Origin: Frankiales bacterium
GTDB lineage: Bacteria > Actinomycetota > Actinomycetes > Mycobacteriales > Jatrophihabitantaceae
Direction: 5' to 3'
Length of the DNA: 6,769 bases
NCBI GenBank assembly: GCA_025963265.1
Contig: JAOPUY010000211.1
Location: forward strand, 1-6,769
Under the pieces are notes generated by a model that ran no database searches, was not told the DNA's origin, and saw nothing but the letters and a program-made list of their open reading frames with translations. Numbering within the stretch: position 1 is the stretch's first letter; each line of letters opens with the position of its first letter. A program made the translations under genes and the position numbers. This document shows, piece after piece, positions 6,172 through 6,769 of this stretch.

Positions 6172-6769
6172 ATGCCGGTCATCGCAGTCATCGGCGGCGG
6201 CATCAGCGGCTTGTCGGCCGCCCGCCGGCTGGCCGAGCTCCGGCCCGACGCGCGCGTCGTCGTGCTGGAGGCGGCCGAGCGGGTCGGCGGCAAGCTGCGC
6301 CGCGAGCAGGTCGGCGGCGCCTGGGTCGACGTCGGCGCCGAGGCGATGCTCGCCCGACGACCGGAAGGCGTCGCGGCGGCGGCCGAGGCCGGCCTGAGCG
6401 CGGAGCTGATCAGCCCGTTGACCACCGCCGCGCTGATCCGCAATCGCGGTCAGAACCGGTCGCTGCCGGCCCGCACCCTGATCGGCATTCCGTCCGACGT
6501 CGCCGCCCTGCGAGCCAGCCACCTGCTCGACCCGCAGTCGGTCGCCCGCATCGAGCAGGAGCCCGCCGAACCCGGGCTCGCCCCGCTGACCGAGGACATC
6601 TCGGTGGGGGAGTTGGTGCAGCGGCGCTTCGGACCCGAGGTCGTCGACCGGCTGGTCGACCCGTTGCTGGGCGGCGTGTACGCCGGCCACGCGCGCGAGA
6701 TCTCGCTGCAGGCCGCGGTGCCGGCCCTGGCCCAGCGACTGGACGCCGGCGGCGGCTCGCTGCTCGCGG
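6172..6769 (+). CDS. hemY: Coproporphyrinogen III / protoporphyrinogen oxidase, HemY/CgoX type, 3' end cut off
   Basis: This FAD-dependent oxidase is expected to convert coproporphyrinogen III to coproporphyrin III with oxygen, the step after HemE in the coproporphyrin-dependent heme route used by actinobacteria. The first 199 residues are visible of a family usually 450-480 long. The N-terminal FAD-binding motif is VIGGGISGLSAARRL (6-20) with G8, G10 and G13. E33 in VVLEA should bind the ribose, followed by RVGGKLR (37-43). A second family signature, DPLLGGVYAGHAREISLQAAVP (163-184), identifies the HemY/CgoX group rather than general amine oxidases. ATG 6172 follows the hemE stop with five bases between and no clear ribosome site, which suggests translational coupling. 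The family is certain. Use of coproporphyrinogen rather than protoporphyrinogen is inferred from the lineage and would be supported by chdC (hemQ) or cpfC (hemH) downstream. Confidence 0.93.
   Translation, partial: MPVIAVIGGGISGLSAARRLAELRPDARVVVLEAAERVGGKLRREQVGGAWVDVGAEAMLARRPEGVAAAAEAGLSAELISPLTTAALIRNRGQNRSLPARTLIGIPSDVAALRASHLLDPQSVARIEQEPAEPGLAPLTEDISVGELVQRRFGPEVVDRLVDPLLGGVYAGHAREISLQAAVPALAQRLDAGGGSLLA

Noticed and set aside
1..6769. Search for mobile elements, CRISPR arrays, tRNA genes, defence or biosynthetic islands
   Set aside because: Nearly all bases are in conserved metabolic genes of uniform composition; no transposase, integrase, spaced repeats or tRNA-like fold was seen.

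Overview
This window is a GC-rich stretch of chromosome from an actinobacterium. The signs are a strong G/C bias at third codon positions, GTG starts, short or overlapping gene junctions, and a gene set matching known actinobacterial families: FadA/FadB of the mycobacterial and streptomycete type, RNase D with HRDC, DUF3000, and HemE followed by HemY/CgoX. The genus cannot be settled from the sequence alone.

There are six protein genes in two divergent blocks. On the minus strand, read from about 4935 down to 1, are a DUF3000 gene (4935-4318), a ribonuclease D-like gene (4343-2982), then after a 104-base gap a thiolase fadA (2877-1663) and a fatty-acid oxidation alpha subunit fadB (1666 to beyond the left edge, 3' end missing). 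On the plus strand are hemE (about 5051-6166) and the first 199 codons of a HemY/CgoX-type oxidase gene (6172 to the right edge). I saw no RNA genes, insertion sequences, CRISPR arrays or phage genes. No gene-free stretch exceeds 300 bases.

The genes fall into three functional groups. FadB and FadA together perform the last three steps of a beta-oxidation cycle, and their genes overlap by four bases, which suggests coupled translation. RNase D and DUF3000 overlap by 26 bases and look co-expressed, although DUF3000 has no known function. HemE makes coproporphyrinogen III, and the next gene encodes the enzyme expected to oxidise it in the coproporphyrin-dependent heme route of actinobacteria.

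The most interesting non-coding sequence is the rnd-fadA gap. It holds a 16-bp near-perfect palindrome suited to a repressor dimer, nested with a long imperfect hairpin, and a possible fadA promoter whose -10 lies in the palindrome and whose -35 covers the rnd stop codon. The divergent DUF3000/hemE gap (4936-5050) also contains inverted repeats. The window looks like conserved housekeeping and metabolic DNA. I do not see convincing evidence of an undescribed biological system.
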